Source: Kitagawia praeruptora
Taxonomy: Eukaryota > Streptophyta > Magnoliopsida > Apiales > Apiaceae
Assembly: GCA_037693485.1 (NCBI GenBank)
Contig: CM075345.1
Span: 5,907,501 to 5,971,500 of the forward strand
Length of the DNA: 64,000 nt
Direction: 5' to 3'
The position numbers and the translations under genes were made by a program. Shown in pieces: positions 1 through 8,397 of this stretch (positions are counted from its first letter, which is position 1; every line of letters begins with the position of its first letter). The notes under the pieces are model-generated. The model saw nothing but the letters and a program-made list of their open reading frames with translations. It was not told the DNA's origin and ran no database searches.

Positions 1-184
1 CAAGCCTCACCCTCTGGGTCAGGTAACATTGCTCTTATTTATGCTCTAAATATCTTCTTTACTCGCGTTCAATTTCACTTCATATATGATCTCATATTTA
101 GCACTTTCACGTGAGCTCCATATTAAAATATAAAAGCACTAACTTTTCCCTTTTCAGTTTAGTTGGCTTTTTGAGAGAGAATAG
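1..184 (+). other. possible 3' end of an upstream gene (two short exon-like segments)
   Basis: A donor-like junction (CAG then GTAACA) lies at about 21-27 and an acceptor-like tract (ttttcag) ends at 157. Joined in one phase, the flanking bases read a short open peptide ending at a TAG at 182-184. This may be the last intron and terminal exon of a gene whose body lies left of the window. I do not recognise the peptide, and an alternative phase reads open through the putative intron to a TGA near 112. Transcript evidence would be needed; treat as a weak lead. Confidence 0.15.
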
Positions 185-1031
185 GTAATGGAAAATGTGA
201 TTGTTATAATTTGTAATCATACATTATTTGAAGATAAAAGTGAATATGTGAGCTTCTTGCGGAGACCTGTGTTTTTGGTAAACAGTATTATCCTTCATTT
301 TTTTAATCTTCTTTATTTATTTAATGCCCCTTTTTGTCATTACACAGCATTTGGAGCAACCCAATTTAGATTGGAACAAAAAATTCTAATATGATATTGT
401 ACTTATTTTCAGTAATGTTGTAGTACTACGATAGTACGATTGTACCTCCAGCCTTTCTCTTCTCCTCTAGCTACATAATTTTAAATATTGAAAACAAAAT
501 ACAATACAAGAAGAAGTTTGCATTTATAAATATAGATTACAAGCAGAGAGAGATGTTTAGTTACAGATAGACTACATAGCAACAACAGAAGTGATAAAAA
601 GAAAGATGTTAGTTACAGATAGACTACATAGCAGCAACATAAGTGATAAAAAGAAAGATGATCCACATGATGATCAAGCTAATGAAGTATTGAAGTAATT
701 AACAAGCCTGAACCACATAAGCAACTTCCATTTGATAGGTATTGTTTATCATAACTTGGGTATGGATTTATGTATTCCAATTAATTTTATTTTTGGTTAC
801 CCTCTAAGTTGATCACAAAAAAATTAACAACCCATCAAAATAAGTAGTTTAAAAATATATTCAAATTCAAATTATTATATTCATTTCAATAAGAACATAC
901 TTTTAATATAATAAAGTTAGCCATGGTGAAAGACCTTAATTTGAACATAAACAATAAATCTACTAGAATATTTATCTGATATTTTGGCTTGCTTATTTAA
1001 TTGTATAATTTACTTATTTTTAATAAAAGAA
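185..1031. other. AT-rich intergenic DNA with a 52 bp tandem duplication
   Basis: No gene is visible. The only structure I see is a near-perfect direct tandem duplication of about 52 bp (557-608 and 609-660), each unit starting TTAGTTACAGATAGAC and ending near AAAGAAAGATG, with two or three differences between units. Confidence 0.6.
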
Positions 1032-1111
1032 TCTATATTAATAATATATATACACTGTTTTTTCATACATGAATTTACTAATACAGTTTAATGGGCACGC
1101 TCTGGTGAGAA

Positions 1112-1396
1112 TGAGAACAGTGAGAACACACATATTCACTACATTTCAAGCTATTTTAAAGGGCCCCGCTAGGGGCATCTTCACAAAAAAAAAGTCATAT
1201 AATTCTACCCTCTATCCATTCATAAAAAAATTAACAAAAATAAAATAAAATGAGAACAGTGAGAACACACATATTCGCTACATTTCAAACTATTTTAAAG
1301 GGCCCCGCTAGGGGCATCTTCACACAAAAGTCTTTTAATTCTACCTCTATCCATTTACCTCTATCCATTCATAAAAAAATTTAACAAAAAAAATTA
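1112..1396. repeat. direct duplication (~139 bp units) inside the Helitron
   Basis: Two adjacent copies begin TGAGAACAGTGAGAACACAC at 1112 and 1251. Each contains a small perfect GC-rich hairpin (GCCCC GCTA GGGGC) and ends in an A-rich tract. They differ at a few positions and by small indels. Confidence 0.75.
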
Positions 1397-1782
1397 AAAA
1401 TTGCTTGAAATGTGATCTCATTGTTCTCCAACATTTACACATTATATTAACTATGAGGTCTCATAGTTAATATAACATGTTCTTGATATTATATGAGGTT
1501 TAATGTTTTGGAGTCATTGGGGGTGAAGGAATTATCATTCCGCATTTGAATAATGAAGACAATTTATTATTGTTTTCAATTAGAGAACAATATTTGTAAA
1601 AATATTTATTATTTTTATTGTAGATTTTGATGGATTAAATAAATTTTCAACATTGTTAAAATAGAATTGTATGTTACTTTTTTATATAAATTTTAGCATA
1701 TCATTATTTTATTAAATACTTATATAATTGTATATAATATCTTGCTAAGAATTGATTATTTATATAATTGCATACAATATCT

Positions 1783-1906
1783 TTTTAAGAAATCAATCAA
1801 ATTTGTTAAATTTTTGGTATTGTCAATTTAAATTAAGTAAGATATTTTAAGAAATCAATCAAATTTGTTAAATTTTTGGTATTATCATTTTAAATTAAAT
1901 AAGAAG
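1783..1906. repeat. 62 bp tandem duplication near the Helitron 3' end
   Basis: Units start TTTTAAGAAATCAATCAAAT at 1783 and 1845 and are nearly identical over 62 bp. They lie immediately upstream of the terminal hairpin. Confidence 0.8.
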
Positions 1907-1936
1907 TCGTGTACGAAGTACGGGCAAAATGCTAGT

Positions 1937-2350
1937 CAGAAATAAATAGGACATTATCTGTATCCGAATTGACATATTTAAATCCGAAAATGGAAAAATT
2001 AATATATATTTATATATAATATTTATAATTTATAATATATTTATAATTAATAATATACGTCTTTGTTCATTATTCAATATAATTTTCAAAGATATATTTA
2101 AGTGCTAGACATTTTTTAAACATATATATGATATAAATATAATATATTAATATATTATATTAAAAATATATTATAATATAAGTCTATTTTTTAAAATATT
2201 ATCAATTTGGATATCAAAAAAATTTGAAAAATCCAATATCCGTCCGAAATATTTGTATTAATATCCAAAAAAAATAGGATATTACCTGTATCCAAAATAA
2301 ATAGAATATTATCCGTATCCGAATCTAATAATTTCGAATACGGATATAGA
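1937..2350. repeat. decayed ATCCGTATCC-rich transposon remnant
   Basis: This AT-rich stretch is bounded by clusters of ATCCGAAT/ATCCGTATCC words like the subterminal repeats of the hAT element at 49,156-50,250. I cannot define terminal inverted repeats or a target duplication, so it is called only a probable remnant of that type. Confidence 0.3.
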
Positions 2351-3200
2351 TACAGTCGTATTTGGATCCGAAATAGCCGTAACTTGAAAAACCAACATAC
2401 CAGCTAAGGTAGTCGGACCAAATCATGTTCATGCCAATGTTGATCCAATTTGAAGGAAAGGGCCGTAGTAGTGATAAAAAGAACATGAACTCGGAAGAAT
2501 GAGCTGTTTTAATGAACTCTTGTGGGCTAAGAACTCCTACCACGGGCTCAAAGGCCACCATTACACTATCGAAGTCCAAAATCCCAAGTAACCTAATGGC
2601 CTACGTACAGCCTTACAGTCTTCGTATTTGCATCTTTTTCTTCAATTATTATACATAACTTTGCATCTTCATTATCAAAATCGTTTAAGAATTTCATCAA
2701 ATTTGCATCCACTGAAACGTGTTTAATTATTCCTTTCTTTTTGGTACATCTTGTGTGGAAATCTATACAATTCTTTTTGGTACATCTTGTGTGGAAATCT
2801 ATACAAGAAGGATCACCTTGTTGCTAAACAATTAAAAACGTCAAACAATGTGCAACCTATCATAAACAAATAACTGAAAATAAGCAATTCATACCTCTGT
2901 TCTAAAAATCGGTCACCGATCAATCCCTGTTTCATGGGTTACCGAACTGATTAATAATTTGATTATTCAATTAATCATTCCGATTAATACTTAAATACCC
3001 GATTAATCCCCGATTAATCTCTGGACAGTGCCTCTACCTATTAATTCTGATTCCCGCTTTTTACAACACTGATACATACTAATAAAATAGCATAACATCA
3101 TTCTAAATACTGATAGATAAGCATTCCATAACATCCATTGATTCAAATGTCGACAAGCAAAAGTAATAAACTTGGAACAACTTAGATACTCAAACAAGAG
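2351..3200. other. intergenic, 36 bp perfect tandem duplication
   Basis: No gene recognised. A perfect 36 bp direct duplication is present at 2735-2770 and 2771-2806 (unit begins TTCTTTTTGGTACATC). A minus-strand reading frame over about 2325-2579 is open but has no ATG start and no recognisable domain. The rest is AT-rich sequence downstream of the RNA-binding protein gene. Confidence 0.5.
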
Positions 3201-3273
3201 CACTAATTCTACTACTTAGAATATCACATTAATAGTACACACTACTAATCCCCTCCTGCTAATCAACCAGGCC

Positions 3274-4029
3274 TTAATAATCATTTCCACGGCTCGAATA
3301 ACGAGATCCGCCACCACCACCGCCTCCATAGCCACCTTCACGACGACCACCACCATATCCACCACCACCGCCTCCACCATCACGACGACCTCCGCCATAT
3401 CCACCACCACCGCTGCCTCCATAGCCTCCTCCACCTCCACCACGACCTCCTCCACCGCCACCGCCTCCACGAGACTGAGCCTCATTCACAGTAATGTTGC
3501 GTCCATCCAGATCCTGCCCATTCATTCCTTCAATTGCATCGTTCATCGCCTTCTCGTCCTTGAATGTCACAAATCCAAACCCTCTCGACCTCCCGGTCTC
3601 ACGATCGTTGATGATCTGCATATATAACACACATCCATCAGAATCATAACAACTATCACATCATTATTTCCACAAATAAAGATCTAAAATGTAAATCTAC
3701 AAATCCTAAACACATTCGGAAACTAATAAATATAAATCCTAAACAGAATCGGAACTAGATCAATCGCCTCAAAGAGGAAGATGAACATACCGTAAAAACG
3801 AGCAGTAAAACAGTAACATTTTAAAGTAACAGATCAAGTAACAGAATCAATCAAACGGATAGTAACAAATAAAAACACAGAGAGAGCGATTCGGATCCGG
3901 GTCAAGATCCGATTACTGGACCTTAGAGTCAACAACATCACCGTACTGAGAGAAGGCCTCTTCCAGAGTCCGATCAGTGGTGGCCCAGGCAAGACCACCA
4001 ACGAAGCACCTGTACTCAACATCAGCCAT
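3274..4029 (-). CDS. glycine-rich RNA-binding protein (GRP7/GRP8 type), two exons
   Basis: Exon 1 is 4029-3922 (36 codons) and exon 2 is 3615-3274 (113 codons plus TAA). They join in phase 0 to a 149-residue protein. Residues 1-84 are one RRM: RNP2 CFVGGL at 8-13 and RNP1 RGFGFVTF at 47-54. Residues 86-149 are a glycine-rich tail with GGY/GGR and Arg/Tyr/Ser, typical of plant class IV GRPs. Known relatives (Arabidopsis GRP7/GRP8) bind RNA in nucleus and cytoplasm and act in splicing, clock output, cold response and flowering. The intron (3616-3921) has a weak GTCCAG donor and a clear TATATGCAG acceptor, and an in-frame TAA follows two codons into it. The start is the first ATG after a TATA-box promoter. 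The family is certain; the exact orthologue is not. Confidence 0.93.
3786..3791 (-). promoter_or_regulatory. candidate alternative 5' splice site in the GRP intron
   Basis: On the minus strand the sequence G|GTATG gives a stronger donor match than the annotated exon 1 donor (AAG|GTCCAG), 131 nt into the 306 nt intron. Its use would retain the first part of the intron and its early stop codon. Arabidopsis GRP7 and GRP8 are known to autoregulate through such an intronic alternative donor coupled to nonsense-mediated decay. Confidence 0.45.
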
Positions 4030-4077
4030 TGTGGTGAAAAGAAAGGATATAGATACAAGGGATTGTGTTTATAGATT

Positions 4078-4149
4078 AAACCCTAATTTAATTAGGGATG
4101 TGACGAGGAGAGGCGGTGAAAATAAAAGGGTTTTGGGGGTGTTTATATA
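4078..4149 (-). promoter_or_regulatory. core promoter of the GRP gene (TATA box and telo-box)
   Basis: On the minus strand a TATATAA box occupies 4149-4143, about 115 bp upstream of the ATG. A telo-box (AAACCCTAA, plus strand 4078-4086) lies in the predicted 5' leader. Teloboxes are frequent near start sites of plant genes for translation and RNA-binding proteins. Confidence 0.6.
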
Positions 4150-4263
4150 GGGAAGGCTCACCCGTGTGGATTGTGAGATATTTTCATCCATCAAGATATT
4201 TTTTGGATGAACTGGCTTCTCATGGGCTTGTTGGGCTGGGCCGAACTTTTTAAAAAAAATGAA

Positions 4264-5063
4264 GAGCCTGTTTGGCTTAACTTAAAATTTGTTACTTATA
4301 ATTTAAAGTGTAATTTACTCATTTTTAGTGAAAAGTGATAATTTAAATTTTAAGTTAGGTGTATCTTTTTGGCTAATTTATTTTTAAAAAGCTAACTAAA
4401 AAAAATAAATTTATAATATTTAAACATAATATAAAAGTATAAAATACAAATATACGCAAAGAATATAATATGGGTTAAAAGGTGACTCAAATATATAAAA
4501 ATTGATATGAGAAAAAAAATAAGTTGAAAAAAAGTAGGGTGATGGCCCAAAATATTCATATGGGAGTCATGCTAGTCCTTTTTACTGACGGGACACGGTA
4601 CATCGTGTACCGTGATATGAGGGTGTTGCGAAACACGATCTTCCGTAATAGGGTATGATACGGAACTAAGTCTTCCGTGTTATGCATGATACGGAAGACC
4701 ATGCTTTGTGACTGTGCTGCGCACCCACCTAACACGGGATATGGTCCACCGTATCATGCATAACACGGAACACTAAGTTCCGTATCTACGTAATACGGAG
4801 GACGATTCTCCGCATCATGATAACACGGAGGACGATTCTCCATATCTCGTCGATATTTCGGGCCATTTTTTTCAAAATCAGTATTTTGGGCAAAAACTTA
4901 ACAAAAATAGGTATTATGGTAATTCTCTCAAAAAAGTATCTCGAAGATACTTAAATTTTTTGAACTAAAACTAACTTTAAATTAAAAATTTTAAGGTTAG
5001 ACAAACACCTTGAAATCACTTTAAGTGGATAAGAAAAAAATAAAAGGGGAGCCAAACGGGCTC
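4264..5063. mobile_element. MITE (800 bp) with 13 bp TIRs and GAA target duplication
   Basis: Left end GAGCCTGTTTGGC (4264-4276) and right end GCCAAACGGGCTC (5051-5063) are inverted repeats with one mismatch. The trinucleotide GAA flanks both sides (4261-4263, 5064-5066). A 3 bp duplication and this TIR type fit PIF/Harbinger-like or CACTA-like MITEs. There is no coding capacity. The middle (about 4560-4860) holds an unusual GC-richer palindromic block, listed separately. Confidence 0.6.
4584..4845. repeat. block of inverted ACACGGA/TCCGTAT repeats
   Basis: A perfect 22 bp inverted pair (4673-4694 against 4749-4770, core CCGTATCATGCATAACACGG) sits among many shorter ACGGA and TCCGT words in both orientations. 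A GGTAC/GTACC hairpin lies near 4596-4612. The block could fold extensively. It is more GC-rich than its surroundings and may be a second insertion within the MITE. Confidence 0.6.
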
Positions 5064-5066
5064 GAA

Positions 5067-5850
5067 GTATGTTAAGCTTTTGGATTGGGCTGGATCATTT
5101 CGTACCGGATTTTTAAAATTTATAAATTATTTTTTATTCTTGACATTTATTAAAATATTGTATTATTTAATCTTAAAATTTTGGATATTTTTTGGTTTTT
5201 TTTAAAAATCCTAGTATTAAAATTCAAATTTTTAAAATTCGAATTTAAATTCAAATTTTTCGAGTTTGGAATCAGACCGAACTTACATGAAAATAGGAGG
5301 ACCTTCAGGCTTGTCCCATTTTTTTTTAAATCATAATTTTCGGATTTTTTTATCCGGGTTCGCGTTCTAAACTTTTTGAACATCGCTACACGTGCACGCC
5401 TATATCTTGGATAATTTATTTTAACTTATTTCATATATAATTGCTTCAAATGTATTTATAGATGATTTCTGTATTTATTTTATTTATTACTTAAAAAATA
5501 TGTGCATTAGTTGTTGGATTATTTAAGTAATATATAATTATTTTCACCTATAAAATCTCTTCAAAAGTATGTGTTCTTGTTTTTAAATATAAATCATTTG
5601 TGAAAAAATATTTATAATTAAATTAAACATGCTCTTTAGATGGCAATAATTTATATTAAATAATTAAATTAAACAAATAGATTTGTTTCTATTTGTGTAA
5701 ACTTCTCTCAATATATAATATATATTCACTCAACACCTTTGATATTTCCTTGAATCTTTTAAGAAAAAAAAATAAATAGTATTAAAAATTACTTAATCTT
5801 TCCGTTTAAAATCTATCAAAACGTAACATAAAAATAAGTTGGCCATAGCA
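5067..5850. other. AT-rich intergenic DNA
   Basis: I see no gene, RNA or repeat with defined ends here; long A/T tracts and stop codons fill every frame. Confidence 0.6.
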
Positions 5851-5926
5851 TGGGGTGTTTGGGAGAACTTTTTTTTCATAATAAGTTAACTTAAAAAAAC
5901 AAAGTTAGGACAAACTAGAAAAGGAG

Positions 5927-6560
5927 CTACGAATTAATTGTACCACTTTCTACTATCGCCTCTCTTTGGTTTATTTCCTTGACCCAGCTAAGTGCTTCTT
6001 TTATATCAACAGCTTCTGCAAAATTTGAAGAAACTCTACCAGCTGAGCATTTTGATACTGCTTCAACGAGCTTGCCACTATGATCTCTGATAATGGTAGC
6101 ATGGCTGTAACGATATGGTTCTTCAAAAAGAGTTGCATCGGAATTGACCTTAACTTTGTTTACCTCTGGGGGGCACCACTGTTCTGAACTGTCCTCTTGT
6201 TGCATGAAGCCTAGGAAACGATCGAATGTTTTATCTTGAACAGCTCTCCACTGGTTAAGGCTAGATAACGTCGAATTTACCATCTATGAAGTCCCATTAC
6301 TACGCTGCTTCCACACCAAATCATTTCTATTCTTCCATATAGCCTAACATACCATGACCTGAATGCTTACTTCCTTATTCGTCCTATGATTAAACACTAG
6401 CTGGAGCTACTCTTTGAAGCTATTAAAATTATCTGTAACAGTGGGAATGTTAGTACTTACATGACATGTCTCAGCAAAAGAACAAGTTACCAATGAGTGT
6501 AAAGTTGTCTCTGGAAACAAGTTGCACGAAGGGCACAATGCATTGACATCAACATGTCTC
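5927..6560 (-). pseudogene. LINE pol fragment: zf-RVT and RNase H N-terminal half (inverted part)
   Basis: Reading minus from about 6560, a Cys-rich segment (CPSC, ET..H.L..C) matches the zf-RVT domain of plant non-LTR retrotransposons. Further on, a plant reverse-transcriptase-like RNase H start is recognisable (VKVNSDA, a conserved Asp, then FAEAVDIKEAL). Frames are broken between them. The domain stops abruptly at the inversion breakpoint near 5930. Non-functional. Confidence 0.65.
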
Positions 6561-6562
6561 AT

Positions 6563-6736
6563 ACCTACCCAGGAAGAATAGTGGAGGAATGCGGAACTAT
6601 ATTGAATGAGTTGAAAGATCAAAACATTATGTTGAGGTTTGTGAAGCGATCCGCAAATAGAGTAGCTCACTATCTAGCGAGGTACAGCTGTTTAATAGCT
6701 GATCGTAAATGGAGGATGACTGATGTCCATCCATAA
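6563..6736 (+). pseudogene. LINE pol fragment: RNase H C-terminal end
   Basis: The plus-strand peptide contains RFVKRSANRVAHYLAR, the conserved C-terminal motif of plant LINE/RVT_3 RNase H domains, and ends in the usual short tail before TAA. It continues the domain that is inverted on the left, so the two pieces derive from one LINE copy. Confidence 0.65.
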
Positions 6737-6947
6737 TTTGATTATGTTTTATGTAAGGATTTGATTCATTAATAAAATCTTTACTTTCGTGGCAAAAAAA
6801 AAAAAGACAACATTAGAATTTTCTAACTTTTTCTGAAAAAAGGTTAACTTTTTTTTTTTCAATTTATAGAATTTCAAACATACATTAAATACTTTTATAA
6901 AAAAATTATCAAAATATGAAATTTTTACCTGAAAATAAGTACATAGA

Positions 6948-7063
6948 TGTTGAGTATTGAATACGGTAAAAGAATACAGAGGGGGGGTGAATGGATTCTT
7001 GAACTTTTCTTTGATTGAGTCTGTGTAGCAGATAAGTGCCTGTGTGTGTAGAAGTGAAGGTGC
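6948..7063 (-). repeat. E2 3' LTR, terminal 116 bp (left of E1)
   Basis: On the plus strand it starts TGTTGAGTATTGAATACGG after the TSD ATAGA and breaks at E1's target site GGTGC (7059-7063). The remainder resumes at 21,203. It contains a run of seven G where the other LTR has eight. Confidence 0.95.
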
Positions 7064-8352
7064 TGTTAGTTACAGAGGCATGCCTGCACACATCTAATAA
7101 CAAGCCTAATTGTTTGTAATGCTTTGCATTACTTACATGACCTCTTAACTGAGGGAACCTCTAGTTGTAGAGTTTCTGTTTGTATTGTACTTGTAGAAGG
7201 CATCAAATGCTAGTTGTGTAATTGTACAAATAGAGTCTAGAATAATGCTTGAAAGAAGTTCCAAGGTTCATGCCTCAAGCAAGGAGTTAAAGACTGTCAA
7301 ATAATCACAGTTGGGATTTGAAGAAATGAAGAATTTGCCTAAGTACCAATTCGAGAAGTATATTTGTCTATTCGAGAAGTCCAGCATTCGAGAAGTCAGG
7401 GATTCGATATCTCAAGACACTATTCGATATCTCTGAATACACTGTTCGATATCTCATTCGATATCTCAGGGATTCGATATGTCTACTACTCTATTCGAGA
7501 ACTCAAGAAGTCAACAAGTCAAGATGGTATTCGAGTTCTCAAAGAGTCAACAAGTCAAAGTTCCATTCGATATCTCAAAGACTCAGAAAGCTATTCGACA
7601 ACTCTAGGATTCGATAAGTCAAATGCTCTATTCGACAACTCAAGGAATCCTGATGGAAAAGAGCTATTCGAGAAGTGGTTCGATATGTCATTATAACAGT
7701 ATTCGAGAACTCAGAGTTATCGATCAAGTCAATTCTAGTTCTCGAATCACTTACTTAGTCACTTCTCGAATACATTCTTGGAGACAAAATACTGAAGAAA
7801 TTGTACAAGTCAGAAACCTGCAACAAGCCAATGCACTTTATGGACCACAATCTGTAACGTGCTCTGGAAAGCCTACAAGGAAGCTTGGAGAGATATAGAA
7901 GAGACAAGGAGCTAAGGAAGTGGATCTAAACAGGCTTTGCAAAGTCAAATCTGTAACCGTTTGGACACTTACTCAAAAAGGATAGACAGACTAGAAAGTA
8001 ATTTGTTTAGCTACCTTATTTGCAGTAAGTGGGCTGTATCCATGTTCTATAAGGACACAGCCTCACTTCATAACTTAGTAACTTTTGTGAGTCTAGTTTT
8101 CATACACTGTAAGCTATATCTCTCTGAGAAAAACGAAGCTGAGAATACTACCATTTGTATTCACAGATTGTAGCAACCTTTATCTAATATACATTAGATT
8201 AAAGTGATATTGTGTCTTGTGTTGTTTACTTATCCGCACCTTAATTTCTGCACACACAGGCACTTATCTGCTACACAGACTCAATCCAAGAAAAGTTCAA
8301 GAATCCATTCACCCCCCCCTCTGTATTCTTTTACCGTGTTCAATACTCAACA
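7064..8352 (+). repeat. E1 5' LTR
   Basis: 1,289 bp, from TGTTAGTTACAG to ACTCAACA, followed after two bases by the primer binding site. The middle (7350-7770) is an array of TTCGA-type motifs. Open frames that read through the array recur in all four LTR copies but look like noise of the repeated motif. Confidence 0.96.
7350..7770 (+). promoter_or_regulatory. array of ~19 TTCGANAWSTC motifs in the E1 LTR
   Basis: Nineteen TTCGA-type units in about 430 bp, including eight with TTCGAGAA or its complement TTCTCGAA (7350, 7371, 7387, 7494, 7667, 7702, 7739, 7763). Others are TTCGATATC or TTCGACAAC variants. Spacing is often 12, 16, 21 or 36 bp. TTCnnGAA is the core of a heat-shock element, so this may be an HSF-type enhancer; another palindromic-site factor is equally possible. 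Confidence 0.7.
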
Positions 8353-8354
8353 AG

Positions 8355-8366
8355 TGGTATCAGAGC
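8355..8366 (+). other. E1 primer binding site (tRNA-iMet)
   Basis: TGGTATCAGAGC, the standard initiator-Met complement of plant Copia elements, two bases after the 5' LTR. Confidence 0.93.
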
Positions 8367-8397
8367 GGGCTGTTTATTCAAAAACAGAGAAACGATC

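Larger units (their letters stand above)
1032..1935 (+). mobile_element. non-autonomous Helitron (~0.9 kb)
   Basis: The 5' end TCTATATTAATAATA follows an A (1031). The 3' end is a short imperfect hairpin (about 1909-1923, GTAC/GTAC core), a six-to-eight base spacer and CTAG (1932-1935) followed by T (1936). This is the standard plant Helitron arrangement: TC start, subterminal hairpin, CTRR end, insertion between A and T, no target duplication. There is no Rep/helicase coding, so it would depend on a helper. Inside are two diverged copies of a ~139 bp segment and a 62 bp tandem duplication next to the 3' end. The left end is less certain than the right. Confidence 0.6.
5909..6818. mobile_element. 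5'-truncated LINE with 5' inversion (twin-priming structure)
   Basis: The right part (about 6563-6805, plus strand) encodes the end of an RNase H domain, then a 3' UTR, AATAAA and a 12-base poly(A) at 6794-6805. The left part (about 6560-5930, minus strand) encodes the preceding zinc-finger-like (zf-RVT) and RNase H N-terminal regions. The two halves of one 3' LINE end thus lie in opposite orientation, the product expected from twin priming. Imperfect target duplications GACAAACTAGAA (5909-5920) and GACAACATTAGAA (6806-6818) flank it. Confidence 0.65.

Noticed and set aside
2325..2579. Minus-strand open frame with gene-like composition
   Set aside because: It begins at a non-ATG codon, has no recognisable domain, and runs into the ATCCG-rich repeat; kept only as a remark in the intergenic entry.
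4565..4575. Second Helitron 3' end (ATGCTAGT)
   Set aside because: No GC-rich hairpin precedes the CTAG, and no matching 5' end lies upstream.
7364..7696. Open frame of ~110 codons repeated in all E1/E2 LTRs
   Set aside because: It reads through the TTCGA-motif array, giving Ser/Ile/Arg-rich repeats. Conservation follows from LTR identity, and there is no domain or plausible start context.
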